From a virus: a stretch of DNA of 40,250 nt. Both the position numbers and the translations under genes were made by a program. Where the stretch lies: IMG/VR virus record IMGVR_UViG_3300026473_000347, positions 1 to 40,250 of that record, one strand, 5' to 3'. The notes under the pieces were generated by a model that was given only the letters and a program-made list of their open reading frames with translations, ran no database searches and was not told where the DNA came from. Numbering within the stretch: the first letter of the stretch is position 1; each line of letters opens with the position of its first letter. Below are positions 22,074 to 28,717 of this stretch, piece after piece.

Positions 22074-22428
22074 TTACTGCCGCTTTGATAGCGTCTTCTG
22101 CCAATATGCTACAGTGAATCTTAACGGGCGGTAGAGCAAGTTCAGTTGCGATATCTGAGTTCTTGATAGTACCTGCCTCGTCAAGTGTCTTGCCCTTGAG
22201 CCATTCAGTGACAAGACTAGAACTGGCAATAGCACTACCGCAACCATAAGTCTTAAATTTAGCATCTTCAATTATGCCTTGATCGTTGACTTTAATCTGC
22301 AATTTCATGACATCGCCACAAGCAGGTGCGCCAACCATTCCGGTACCCACGCTAGGATCAGACTTATCAAAACTACCCACATTACGAGGGTTTTCATAAT
22401 GATCGATTACTTTGTCGCTGTATGCCAT
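22045..22428 (-). CDS. iscU: IscU-like Fe-S cluster scaffold
   Basis: Scaffold on which cysteine-desulfurase sulfur and iron form a [2Fe-2S] cluster. 127 residues; Cys37 (GAPACGD), Cys63 (TYGCGSA) and Cys106 (IHCSILAED) sit at the same numbers as in E. coli IscU, with Asp39 also present. The HscA-binding LPPVK motif (99-103) is intact, so it should use the host Hsp70 HscA, or possibly the phage DnaK. No cysteine desulfurase is in the window. A late-type AATAAATAC box (core 22447-22452) lies just upstream. Confidence 0.95.
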   Translation of the reverse strand: MAYSDKVIDHYENPRNVGSFDKSDPSVGTGMVGAPACGDVMKLQIKVNDQGIIEDAKFKTYGCGSAIASSSLVTEWLKGKTLDEAGTIKNSDIATELALPPVKIHCSILAEDAIKAAVNDYRNRHSQ

Positions 22429-22446
22429 ACCAAATTCCCATTTTGG

Positions 22447-22453
22447 TATTTAT
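22447..22453 (-). promoter_or_regulatory. Late-type promoter box before iscU
   Basis: Minus strand AATAAATACC overlapping the stop of the Hc1-like gene, 18 nt before the iscU ATG. Confidence 0.45.
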
Positions 22454-22653
22454 TATTTGCCAGAAGCTTCCTTGCGAGCGTTTTTAACTGCTGTAACGTC
22501 GTTGCGAACTTCTTTACAAAGTTTGGCTAGTTCTTGTAAATGCTTGCGAACACGAGTTCCTGCTGCACCTACTTCTTTGTCGTAAAACTTTTCGAAATCG
22601 CCTTCCATTGCCTCTACTATTGCTGTGAATTCAGCGTGTCTATTTTGTGCCAT
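22453..22653 (-). CDS. Hc1-like basic histone-type protein
   Basis: 66 residues, helical and Lys/Arg/Ala-rich: FEKFYDKEVGAAGTRVRKHL followed by ELAKLCKEVRNDV and VKNARKEA. This matches the histone H1-like Hc1 family (chlamydial Hc1 N-terminal region), which occurs in several bacteria and phages and is thought to compact or coat DNA. Good ribosome site (AAGGAG) and its own sigma70-like promoter. Early expression could help reorganise host or phage DNA. Confidence 0.65.
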   Translation of the reverse strand: MAQNRHAEFTAIVEAMEGDFEKFYDKEVGAAGTRVRKHLQELAKLCKEVRNDVTAVKNARKEASGK

Positions 22654-22691
22654 ATTAATTCTCCTTATGGTGAGCTATGTGCTCTACAAGT

Positions 22692-22720
22692 AATTTAGCA
22701 AAATAGAATGGTAATGTCAA
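22692..22720 (-). promoter_or_regulatory. sigma70-type promoter of the Hc1-like gene
   Basis: TTGACA (22720-22715), 17 nt, TAAATT (22697-22692) with TGC just before it (extended -10). Confidence 0.6.
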
Positions 22721-22729
22721 AGGATTTGA

Positions 22730-22993
22730 TTAAGGGCCAATTTTGCCTGCATCCACATCTGGACTACCAGTATTAATAGTAGCGCCTGATGCCATGATTG
22801 CTCCAACTACAGCTATCCGTTTATCTTCAACATAAACAGTAACAATACTAGATACCACTGTATCACCTTTTACTGTTTTTGATCCCTCTGTGGCCGCTAC
22901 AAATGGAGCATCATTTAAGAAAACAGTTGTTTGAGGAGCAACTTTGAGCAGCTCTCTTGCATAATCTTTGGATATTCTAGCGACAGCTGGCAT
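22730..22993 (-). CDS. PAAR-like spike-tip protein (tentative)
   Basis: 87 residues, beta-rich. The C-terminal half VAAxEGSKTVKGDTVV ... IAVVGAIMASGATINTGSPDVDAGKIGP resembles PAAR repeats (GxIxxGSPxVxxxGxxxA), proteins that cap phage tail spikes and T6SS tips. The N-terminal half lacks the full first PAAR repeat and few zinc ligands are seen (no His/Cys cluster), so the call is tentative. Follows by 2 nt the two paralogous genes that may belong to the same virion module. Confidence 0.5.
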   Translation of the reverse strand: MPAVARISKDYARELLKVAPQTTVFLNDAPFVAATEGSKTVKGDTVVSSIVTVYVEDKRIAVVGAIMASGATINTGSPDVDAGKIGP

Positions 22994-22995
22994 GA

Positions 22996-23664
22996 TTATT
23001 GTGTATAAGGGAGAGGATAAGTTCCTGCACCAACCGCCGCACTCTTAGCATCGGCAGCAGTAGCAGGTAATATATTTTTTAGCAGACGATCTTTTATTTT
23101 TGCAAAATATTCTGCTATTGATTTATAAGTTTCTGTTCCTGTTATCCATCCTACAACAGTATTTGCTGCGTATGTTGTAGTTTGGACCACTGCTGTTTCG
23201 GCAACAACAGCTTGTCTCATAACATTGGCATCTTTAATTCCGTTTAAGATTTGTGTTGCCATTACTGGTTCTTGCACTACAACTCCTGCTTGTTTTTGAA
23301 GGCTAACATTAAAATTATTTGTTTTAATTTGATTAGTTGCTTTGGCCGCTAATACTATAGATTTAGTAGATATGTTTGGAGTTATTGAAGCCACTGCTAT
23401 TGGAAGGTTATCTACTGCTGGAGGTATTTGTTTCCAATAATGATCAATTTCACGCAGGCCTTTATTGATTTCGTTTAGAGATGCTTGTATGCCTTCGAGT
23501 AAGAATATAATTTCTCCGTAGTATACTCCAATAAGGTATGCATGATCAGTACTTACTGTAACGGTTACAGGACTAAAAGGCGGAGTAGAACCGGCCGGGT
23601 ATGGAGTATTTGTAGTACCCGGTTGAGGGTTAGCAATTGAAATATATTTTCCGCCGAGAGACAT
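22996..23664 (-). CDS. Phage protein, paralogue of the adjacent upstream gene
   Basis: 222 residues. Shares with its neighbour a common plan: variable beta-type start, then GIQAxxNEINKxxRE, PIAVASI, AxxNQIKTNNF, helical middle (ITxTETYxxIxxFxxKxKxxLLxxILP) and a DxKSAxxGAG end. This copy has a longer N-terminal Pro/Thr-rich part and IGVYYGEIIFLLEGI where the other has alanine-rich sequence. No known family; probably virion or baseplate-associated given the PAAR-like neighbour. 1-2 nt gaps to both neighbours. Confidence 0.6.
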   Translation of the reverse strand: MSLGGKYISIANPQPGTTNTPYPAGSTPPFSPVTVTVSTDHAYLIGVYYGEIIFLLEGIQASLNEINKGLREIDHYWKQIPPAVDNLPIAVASITPNISTKSIVLAAKATNQIKTNNFNVSLQKQAGVVVQEPVMATQILNGIKDANVMRQAVVAETAVVQTTTYAANTVVGWITGTETYKSIAEYFAKIKDRLLKNILPATAADAKSAAVGAGTYPLPYTQ

Positions 23665-23665
23665 T

Positions 23666-24292
23666 TTAGCCTATGTTAGCAGTCGGGTCTGGCAACACAC
23701 CAGCACCAGTGATGGCACTCTTTACATCGCCAGGTGTTGGAGGTAAAATAGTTCCAAGTAAAGTGTTCTTTGCCTTACTTAAGAAACTTTCTATACCACG
23801 ATAAGTTTCTGTCGTTGCTATCCATGTTGCAAGAGCTGCGGCTTGTGTAGAAATATATGAAGTCACCGCACCTTCAGCAACAGCAATACTATTCATCTGC
23901 ACGGAGTCTTTTACTGTTTCTGTAATCTGTTGAACAATTGGCGGTTCAACAGGAATTTTTTGTCCAGTTTCTTCTAAAGACGATTTAGTTGCTGCAACTT
24001 GGAAGTTGTTAGTTTTAATTTGATTACTGGCGGCGGCAGCTTGAATCACTGTCTGAGCCGCGGTTGCTGTAGCAATACTGGCAACGGCAATTTGTAGATC
24101 TTGTAATGATTTAGAACTTACGCTGGTATGATTTTTCATTTCACGTATTGCTTTATTAATCTCATTACAAGCAGCTTGGATACCTTTTAAGTTGGCGGTC
24201 ATTGCCGTTGTTGATGCACCAATAGCTAATGCTACTGGATCTAGATCCACTGTTGTTGTACCTGGCCCTGTCATTGTAATTACTGTTGCCAT
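23666..24292 (-). CDS. Phage protein, first of a tandem paralogue pair
   Basis: 208 residues, helical and Ala/Thr/Ile-rich, no signal peptide. Shared blocks with the next gene: GIQAACNEINKAIREM, LQIAVASIATATA, AASNQIKTNNFQV, WIATTETYRGIESFLSKAK, LLGTILP and DVKSAITGAGVLP. The pair therefore arose by tandem duplication and diverged. Late-type promoter ATAAATATCC (core 24315-24320) and strong ribosome site (AGGAG) suggest a late structural role. Function unknown. Confidence 0.62.
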   Translation of the reverse strand: MATVITMTGPGTTTVDLDPVALAIGASTTAMTANLKGIQAACNEINKAIREMKNHTSVSSKSLQDLQIAVASIATATAAQTVIQAAAASNQIKTNNFQVAATKSSLEETGQKIPVEPPIVQQITETVKDSVQMNSIAVAEGAVTSYISTQAAALATWIATTETYRGIESFLSKAKNTLLGTILPPTPGDVKSAITGAGVLPDPTANIG

Positions 24293-24314
24293 ATAAATCT
24301 CCTAACTTATAGGA

Positions 24315-24321
24315 TATTTAT
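24315..24321 (-). promoter_or_regulatory. Late-type promoter box (ATAAATATCCTATA)
   Basis: Minus strand GCATAAATATCCTATA; the tail-fibre promoter at 30950-30956 shares the same ATAAATATCCTATA extension. Confidence 0.6.
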
Positions 24322-24608
24322 GCTAGTTTAATACCGGTAGTACTTTCAATGAATTGATCAGCAAACCCTTTATCAGTTGCTTCACAGACTGTAACTGTAG
24401 TTTTAAGTAATTTGATTTCTTTATCGGGACTAACAGTGAAAAGGTATGGCATTAGTCCAGGTCCTTTTTGTCCCATACCAATAACCATTGGTTTGCTTAA
24501 TTTGTAATACGTTGCTGTTTCTTCTGTAAGTTTTGCAACAAGTTCTTCGCCGCTTGTAAGTTTTAATGTAACTACTTCGCCTGCGGATACGCCTTTATCA
24601 ATTAACAT
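24318..24608 (-). CDS. Sm-like-fold phage protein
   Basis: 96 residues. VVTLKLTSGEELVAKLTEET, YYKLSKPMVI and a beta-rich middle fit an LSm/Sm-like five-strand barrel; the LKLTSGEE / L.KP pattern is the usual Sm1/Sm2-like layout. From memory, such proteins recur in T4-like marine phages beside nrd genes. RNA binding is possible but not shown. Good ribosome site (AAAGGA), 9 nt from the glutaredoxin gene upstream. Confidence 0.55.
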   Translation of the reverse strand: MLIDKGVSAGEVVTLKLTSGEELVAKLTEETATYYKLSKPMVIGMGQKGPGLMPYLFTVSPDKEIKLLKTTVTVCEATDKGFADQFIESTTGIKLA

Positions 24609-24617
24609 AGTTTTCCT

Positions 24618-24854
24618 TTATAGTGTTGTCCAAAATTCTTCTGGTTTTCCTGCAAGTCCTTGGAACCCGCCTGGAATTAAAATTCCGTCTTTGAAAATTT
24701 GAGGTACAGAACGAAGACCTTGATCGATTAAGAATTCTTTTTCTGATTCATTTTCCTCAATGTTTACGGAAATGTACATCTTGCCTTTGCTTTCTAACAA
24801 GGATTTAGCTTGGTCGCAAAATGGGCAGTTGTTTTTGGTATAAACTTTAATCAT
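24618..24854 (-). CDS. grx: Glutaredoxin
   Basis: Thiol-disulfide oxidoreductase that reduces the C-terminal cysteine pair of ribonucleotide reductase. 78 residues: CPFC active site (residues 10-13 region), the cis-proline SVPQIF and GG helix (IPGGFQGL), the complete minimal thioredoxin fold as in T4 NrdC-type proteins. Sits 20 nt after nrdB in the nrd operon, which identifies its client. Good ribosome site (AAGGAA). Confidence 0.95.
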   Translation of the reverse strand: MIKVYTKNNCPFCDQAKSLLESKGKMYISVNIEENESEKEFLIDQGLRSVPQIFKDGILIPGGFQGLAGKPEEFWTTL

Positions 24855-24874
24855 AGTATTTCCTTAAAATTACA

Positions 24875-25975
24875 TTATAAACTTGGTAAAGCTTCATAGT
24901 CAATAGCATCTGACATAACACCAATAACATAATTGGTTGACTCACTTTCTTGTAAGGCTGTTTGTTTTTTGCTCGTATCACTATGTTTGTTAAACCAAGG
25001 AATTGGTGTTGACTTTGGCGATGGATTGTTATACTTAATGCCAATATCTTTTAATGCGCCAGCAGCAGTATAATCGACAAAGTCTTTTAGAATGTTGGCA
25101 TTGAGACCGATAACTGGTCCTTTCTTAAACAAGTAATCAGCCCATTCTTTTTCTTCACGTATAACATCTATATACATTTGGTACACTTCAGTTTCGCATT
25201 CTGCTTTTACTTCAGCAAAACGAGTATCTTCCTTAACGACTTGATTAATAAGGAAAGCAGTCCACCCTTTGTGTAGCAATTCATCTTGTAGGATAAGGCT
25301 AATAATGTTACCGTTACCAATAAAGATTTTATTCTCTACCATTGCTAGACTTGTAGCAAACGATACCATAAAGCGGAATGCTTCTAATGCATAGCTGGCG
25401 TTAAGTGCCATCCAAATTGCTTTAATGTGTGTTTTTTCGTTTATCTTTTCACCTGCTTCTTTTCGACAGTTGATTTGATGTAGTGCTTCGTAGTAGTTAC
25501 CTACGCTTGACGCCATGTCTACAATTTCTTTAGTGTCGTGAATAGTGTTGAACACTTCTTTAGGCACGTTGTAGATGTTGCGAATGATATGACTGTAACT
25601 ACGACTATGAATATTAGTCTCAAAGAATGTCCAGTTATAGACTAGTGCTTCTAACTCAGGCAGGCTTACGACCGGAGTAAAGATTTGACTTGGGCCGCGA
25701 CCTTGCAAACTGTCAAGAGCAGTTTGCCTAAGCAGGTTGCTAGTGAAGATATGTTTAACTGCATCTGATGCATCCTTAAAGTCTTGTGCGTCTTTTGTTA
25801 GACTAACTTCCTCAGGGACCCAAAAGAATCCCCTAGCTGTAGTTTCAAAGTCTGCAATCTTTTTATATTTTACTTCTTCAAACCGTTGAATAGTAACAGG
25901 ACCTTCTGGGTCAAGAAACATTTTTCTTGCTAGGTAATCTGTCTTTGTGTTTAAGTTATATTGTGCTTGACTCAT
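24875..25975 (-). CDS. nrdB: Class Ia ribonucleotide reductase, beta subunit
   Basis: Holds the di-iron centre and tyrosyl radical for dNTP synthesis. 366 residues. Ligand regions are present: Asp in TALDSLQGRGP, Glu and His in FFETNIHSRSYSHII, Glu in ALEAFRFMVSF, and Glu/His in QDELLHKGW. The radical Tyr follows IHSRSY. Oddity: the usual E-T-I-H (spacing ExxH) reads E-T-N-I-H here, one residue longer; the codons (GAG ACT AAT ATT CAT) show no sequence ambiguity. Start overlaps the stop of the 57-aa gene by 4 nt. Confidence 0.96.
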   Translation of the reverse strand: MSQAQYNLNTKTDYLARKMFLDPEGPVTIQRFEEVKYKKIADFETTARGFFWVPEEVSLTKDAQDFKDASDAVKHIFTSNLLRQTALDSLQGRGPSQIFTPVVSLPELEALVYNWTFFETNIHSRSYSHIIRNIYNVPKEVFNTIHDTKEIVDMASSVGNYYEALHQINCRKEAGEKINEKTHIKAIWMALNASYALEAFRFMVSFATSLAMVENKIFIGNGNIISLILQDELLHKGWTAFLINQVVKEDTRFAEVKAECETEVYQMYIDVIREEKEWADYLFKKGPVIGLNANILKDFVDYTAAGALKDIGIKYNNPSPKSTPIPWFNKHSDTSKKQTALQESESTNYVIGVMSDAIDYEALPSL

Positions 25976-26145
25976 TTTGTTTCCAATTCAATTTTTCCGT
26001 CTACTACTTTAACTCCTGTAACTTGTTTACCATTAACATACACAGGAGTTTCATTCCAATCTTTTTTGATTGTTGCGGCATTTGGTTTGTAGGCAACTTG
26101 TTGCCAGGCCTTAAATATTTCCTGGTATAAATCGTAAGCGTCCAT
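25972..26145 (-). CDS. 57-aa conserved-type protein between nrdA and nrdB
   Basis: Complete small gene: ATG at 26145 overlaps the nrdA stop (TAATG) and its TGA overlaps the nrdB start (ATGA). The protein begins MDAYDLYQEIFKAWQQVAYK and ends TGVKVVDGKIELETK: an N-terminal helix with Trp, then a short beta hairpin (TPVYVNGKQVTG). No cysteine. Perfect interlocking with both subunit genes implies coupled, stoichiometric expression; a regulator or small partner of the reductase is an inference. No family recognised. Confidence 0.75.
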   Translation of the reverse strand: MDAYDLYQEIFKAWQQVAYKPNAATIKKDWNETPVYVNGKQVTGVKVVDGKIELETK

Positions 26146-28493
26146 TATAATTTACATGCCTCGCAGTCTTCTTCTAATAGTTCTACTTCAACATGATGCC
26201 CATTCATTCCAGCTGTGTGATGTCCATTTACTTCTTGTGCAACTTCAACAGCCTTACTTCCTGCTTTATTAATCAAACTATAATAGAATGTTTTGATTCC
26301 CCACAGGTGTGCCTGCATTAAGTTTTTAGCAATTAGTGTAGTTGGAACTTTGCGTTCTGGAAAATGTGCTGGATTGTAGAATGTGTTTGTGCTGATACTC
26401 TGATCCACATAAGCCGCTAGTACTGCTGCTGTTTTTAAGTAATTGGCACAGTCTTTCTGTTCCCACATCATTTGATATTTGTTTTTGAGTTTATGATACT
26501 CAGGGACAACTTGTGTAAAGGAACCTGCTTTGCTTTCCTTAGTTGAAATAAGCGACATAGGCATTTCAATGCCATTAGTGCTATTAATAACAACACTGGA
26601 ACTTTCCACAGGGGCAATTGCCATAAGAGTTGCATTGCGTACTCCATATTGTTTCATGTTTGTGCGAAGTGTTTCCCAGTCAAGCTCAGGTGTAAAGTCA
26701 GCAAGTTCGTTTACTCCTTTAGCTCTTAGTTCCCAAGGAAATACTCCTTTTCCGTATCGAGTCTTGTTGCTGTGTAGACAAGCACCACGCTCTTTGGCTA
26801 ACTCAACTGTAGCTTCGGTTAGATAATATGCTTGATGTTCCATCCAACTTTTTACATCTTGTAGTGCGTCTTTATCGCCGTACTTGAGTCCACGCTTGGC
26901 ATGCCAATATGCTAGATTAGTAACGCCAATTCCTAGTGGTTGGATTTCTTTATTGCTGAGTTCTGATTGAATACTGAGGAAGTCTTGATAATCCAATATA
27001 TTACACAAACTGCGTTGAAGAATACGGCAAGCCCTACGCATATCCTCAGGATTGCGGAATGCTCCCCAGTTGATACTACCAAGTGTGCATAGAGCAATGC
27101 GACCGTCAGCATCATCCAGGCGCTTAAAAGGCTTAGTTGGTAAAAGTATTTCACAGCATAGGTTACTCTGGTAAATTGTATGATACTCAGGATCAAACGG
27201 TCCTTGGTTCATAACGTTGTCGACGAACACAAGATAAATGCGTCCGGTGTCAGTACGCTCTTTAAGAATACCACCCTTGAATACTTCCTCCGCGGCCATA
27301 GTCTTTTTGCGTAGACCTTTCTGACGTTCGTATTTAACATAAAGCTCTTCAAACTTTTCTGTGTTACTGTAGAAAGCTTCGTACAAGTCAGGTACTTCAT
27401 TAGGATCAAAGAAAGTAATATCTTCTTTGTTTTTAAAACGACGCCAGAAGAAAGCTGATAAGACCACTCCATAGTCCATGTGTCTAACGCGAGTTTCTTC
27501 AGTTCCTTGATTATTCTTAAGGACAATAAGGTCGTCAAACTGATGATGCCAAATAGGATAAAAAACTGTAGCAGATGCGTTTCTAATACCACCTTGTGAA
27601 CAACTCCTCAAGTCACCAAACCATTTCTTTAAAAATGGTATCATACCAGTATGCATGATTTCGCCACCGCGAATTGGGGAGCCCAATGGGCGTAGTCGAC
27701 CGATTTCCAATCCAATCCCCGCACGTTTACTGGCATACTTTGCCATCATCTCCCCACTAGCAAATATGCTATCCAAATCATCGTCACTGCGGATAAGAAC
27801 ACAACTAGAAAACTGTTTAGTAGGAGTCCCAAGCCCTGCCAAGACAGGAGTAGCAAGAGTAAACAAACCATCTGAAGCCGCGTTGTAGTACTCTTTGATG
27901 TAACGCATACGGGCTGTGTTAGGTTCTTCTTTATGGAAGACAGTCGCGGCTGCAACCATATAACGAATTTGGGGAGTTTCATAGATTTCCTTTGTAGCTC
28001 GGTTACGCACGAGATACTTTTCTATTAACTGTTCGATAGCTGCGTAACTGTATTGCTCGTCCTTTTCATGGTCAAGCATATCGTTCATTTTGTTCCAGTC
28101 TTCTTCAGTATACCAATCTAGAAGTTCTGGTGTATACAAACCAACTTCAATATTCTTTTTGACTATTTCATAAATGTGTGGAACTTGATAGTCACCGTAT
28201 ACGTCTTTACGCAACATCGATAAACGTTGTTTACCTGCTACAAATTGATAATTGGTATGTCCAATATCAGGATTGTGTTCTACATCAATCAAATCTACAA
28301 TAGCACGTAGAGTTATATCGTCGATTTCTTGTGTAGTGATGCCATCATAAAAATGAGGCTGACTTTTGATTTCTATCATCGACTGACTTACATCAGCGAT
28401 TCCACTACAAACTTTTGCTACTTGTGCTTGCCATTTTTCTACTGCTAATGGTTCGCGTTTTCCGGATCTTTTAATTACTGTAATATTGTTCAT
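26145..28493 (-). CDS. nrdA: Class Ia ribonucleotide reductase, alpha subunit
   Basis: Catalyses NDP to dNDP reduction. 782 residues with an N-terminal ATP-cone (about 5-90, VIKRSGKREPL). Active-site residues are visible: FSSCVLI (first redox Cys), NLCCEILLP (thiyl-radical Cys, flanked by Asn and Glu), IALCTLGSINWG (second redox Cys), and the PVESSSVVINSTNGIE loop. The C-terminal CEAC pair re-reduced by glutaredoxin is present. It heads the nrdA - 57aa - nrdB - grx - Sm-like operon, behind a sigma70 promoter and a ~160-nt leader containing a hairpin. Confidence 0.97.
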   Translation of the reverse strand: MNNITVIKRSGKREPLAVEKWQAQVAKVCSGIADVSQSMIEIKSQPHFYDGITTQEIDDITLRAIVDLIDVEHNPDIGHTNYQFVAGKQRLSMLRKDVYGDYQVPHIYEIVKKNIEVGLYTPELLDWYTEEDWNKMNDMLDHEKDEQYSYAAIEQLIEKYLVRNRATKEIYETPQIRYMVAAATVFHKEEPNTARMRYIKEYYNAASDGLFTLATPVLAGLGTPTKQFSSCVLIRSDDDLDSIFASGEMMAKYASKRAGIGLEIGRLRPLGSPIRGGEIMHTGMIPFLKKWFGDLRSCSQGGIRNASATVFYPIWHHQFDDLIVLKNNQGTEETRVRHMDYGVVLSAFFWRRFKNKEDITFFDPNEVPDLYEAFYSNTEKFEELYVKYERQKGLRKKTMAAEEVFKGGILKERTDTGRIYLVFVDNVMNQGPFDPEYHTIYQSNLCCEILLPTKPFKRLDDADGRIALCTLGSINWGAFRNPEDMRRACRILQRSLCNILDYQDFLSIQSELSNKEIQPLGIGVTNLAYWHAKRGLKYGDKDALQDVKSWMEHQAYYLTEATVELAKERGACLHSNKTRYGKGVFPWELRAKGVNELADFTPELDWETLRTNMKQYGVRNATLMAIAPVESSSVVINSTNGIEMPMSLISTKESKAGSFTQVVPEYHKLKNKYQMMWEQKDCANYLKTAAVLAAYVDQSISTNTFYNPAHFPERKVPTTLIAKNLMQAHLWGIKTFYYSLINKAGSKAVEVAQEVNGHHTAGMNGHHVEVELLEEDCEACKL

Positions 28494-28584
28494 CTCTGTC
28501 TTCGCTCGGTTAATTGAATGGGTCGATTATTGTTTTAGGAAGTATTTAGTGACTCTGGTCAAAAGTCAAAAACATTACGGTAAC

Positions 28585-28600
28585 CAACGCTGTAGCGTTG
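28585..28600 (-). other. Hairpin in the nrdA leader
   Basis: Perfect inverted repeat CAACGC-TGTA-GCGTTG, followed on the minus strand by a spaced T-rich stretch (GTTTTTG). Attenuator or RNA-stability element; NrdR-box identity was considered but not established. Confidence 0.5.
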
Positions 28601-28661
28601 ATTTAATAGGAATTTGAAATTATTTTTTAGAGTCACAGACCTTATCATACCAGCGCATTAA

Positions 28662-28690
28662 ATTATATACGCATTTATTTTAAAGATCAA
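28662..28690 (-). promoter_or_regulatory. sigma70-type promoter for nrdA
   Basis: TTGATC (28690-28685), 17 nt, TATAAT (28667-28662). Predicted leader of about 160 nt. Confidence 0.65.
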
Positions 28691-28717
28691 GCATCTTTGG
28701 CTTTAATTGTAACCAAA

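Larger units (their letters stand above)
28494..28717 (-). other. 224-nt intergenic region: nrdA leader
   Basis: Between the tail-fibre stop and nrdA. It holds AAAGAT-GCTTG-ATCTTT (minus strand, about 28697-28681), possibly a weak terminator after the tail fibre; the sigma70 promoter; and the hairpin CAACGC-TACA-GCGTTG (28600-28585). A TAAATA box (about 28551-28546) lies about 55 nt before nrdA. No gene seen on either strand. Confidence 0.55.

Noticed and set aside
28585-28600. NrdR box pair in the nrdA leader
   Set aside because: The palindrome lies well downstream of the predicted transcription start and only one is present, so a hairpin is the safer description.
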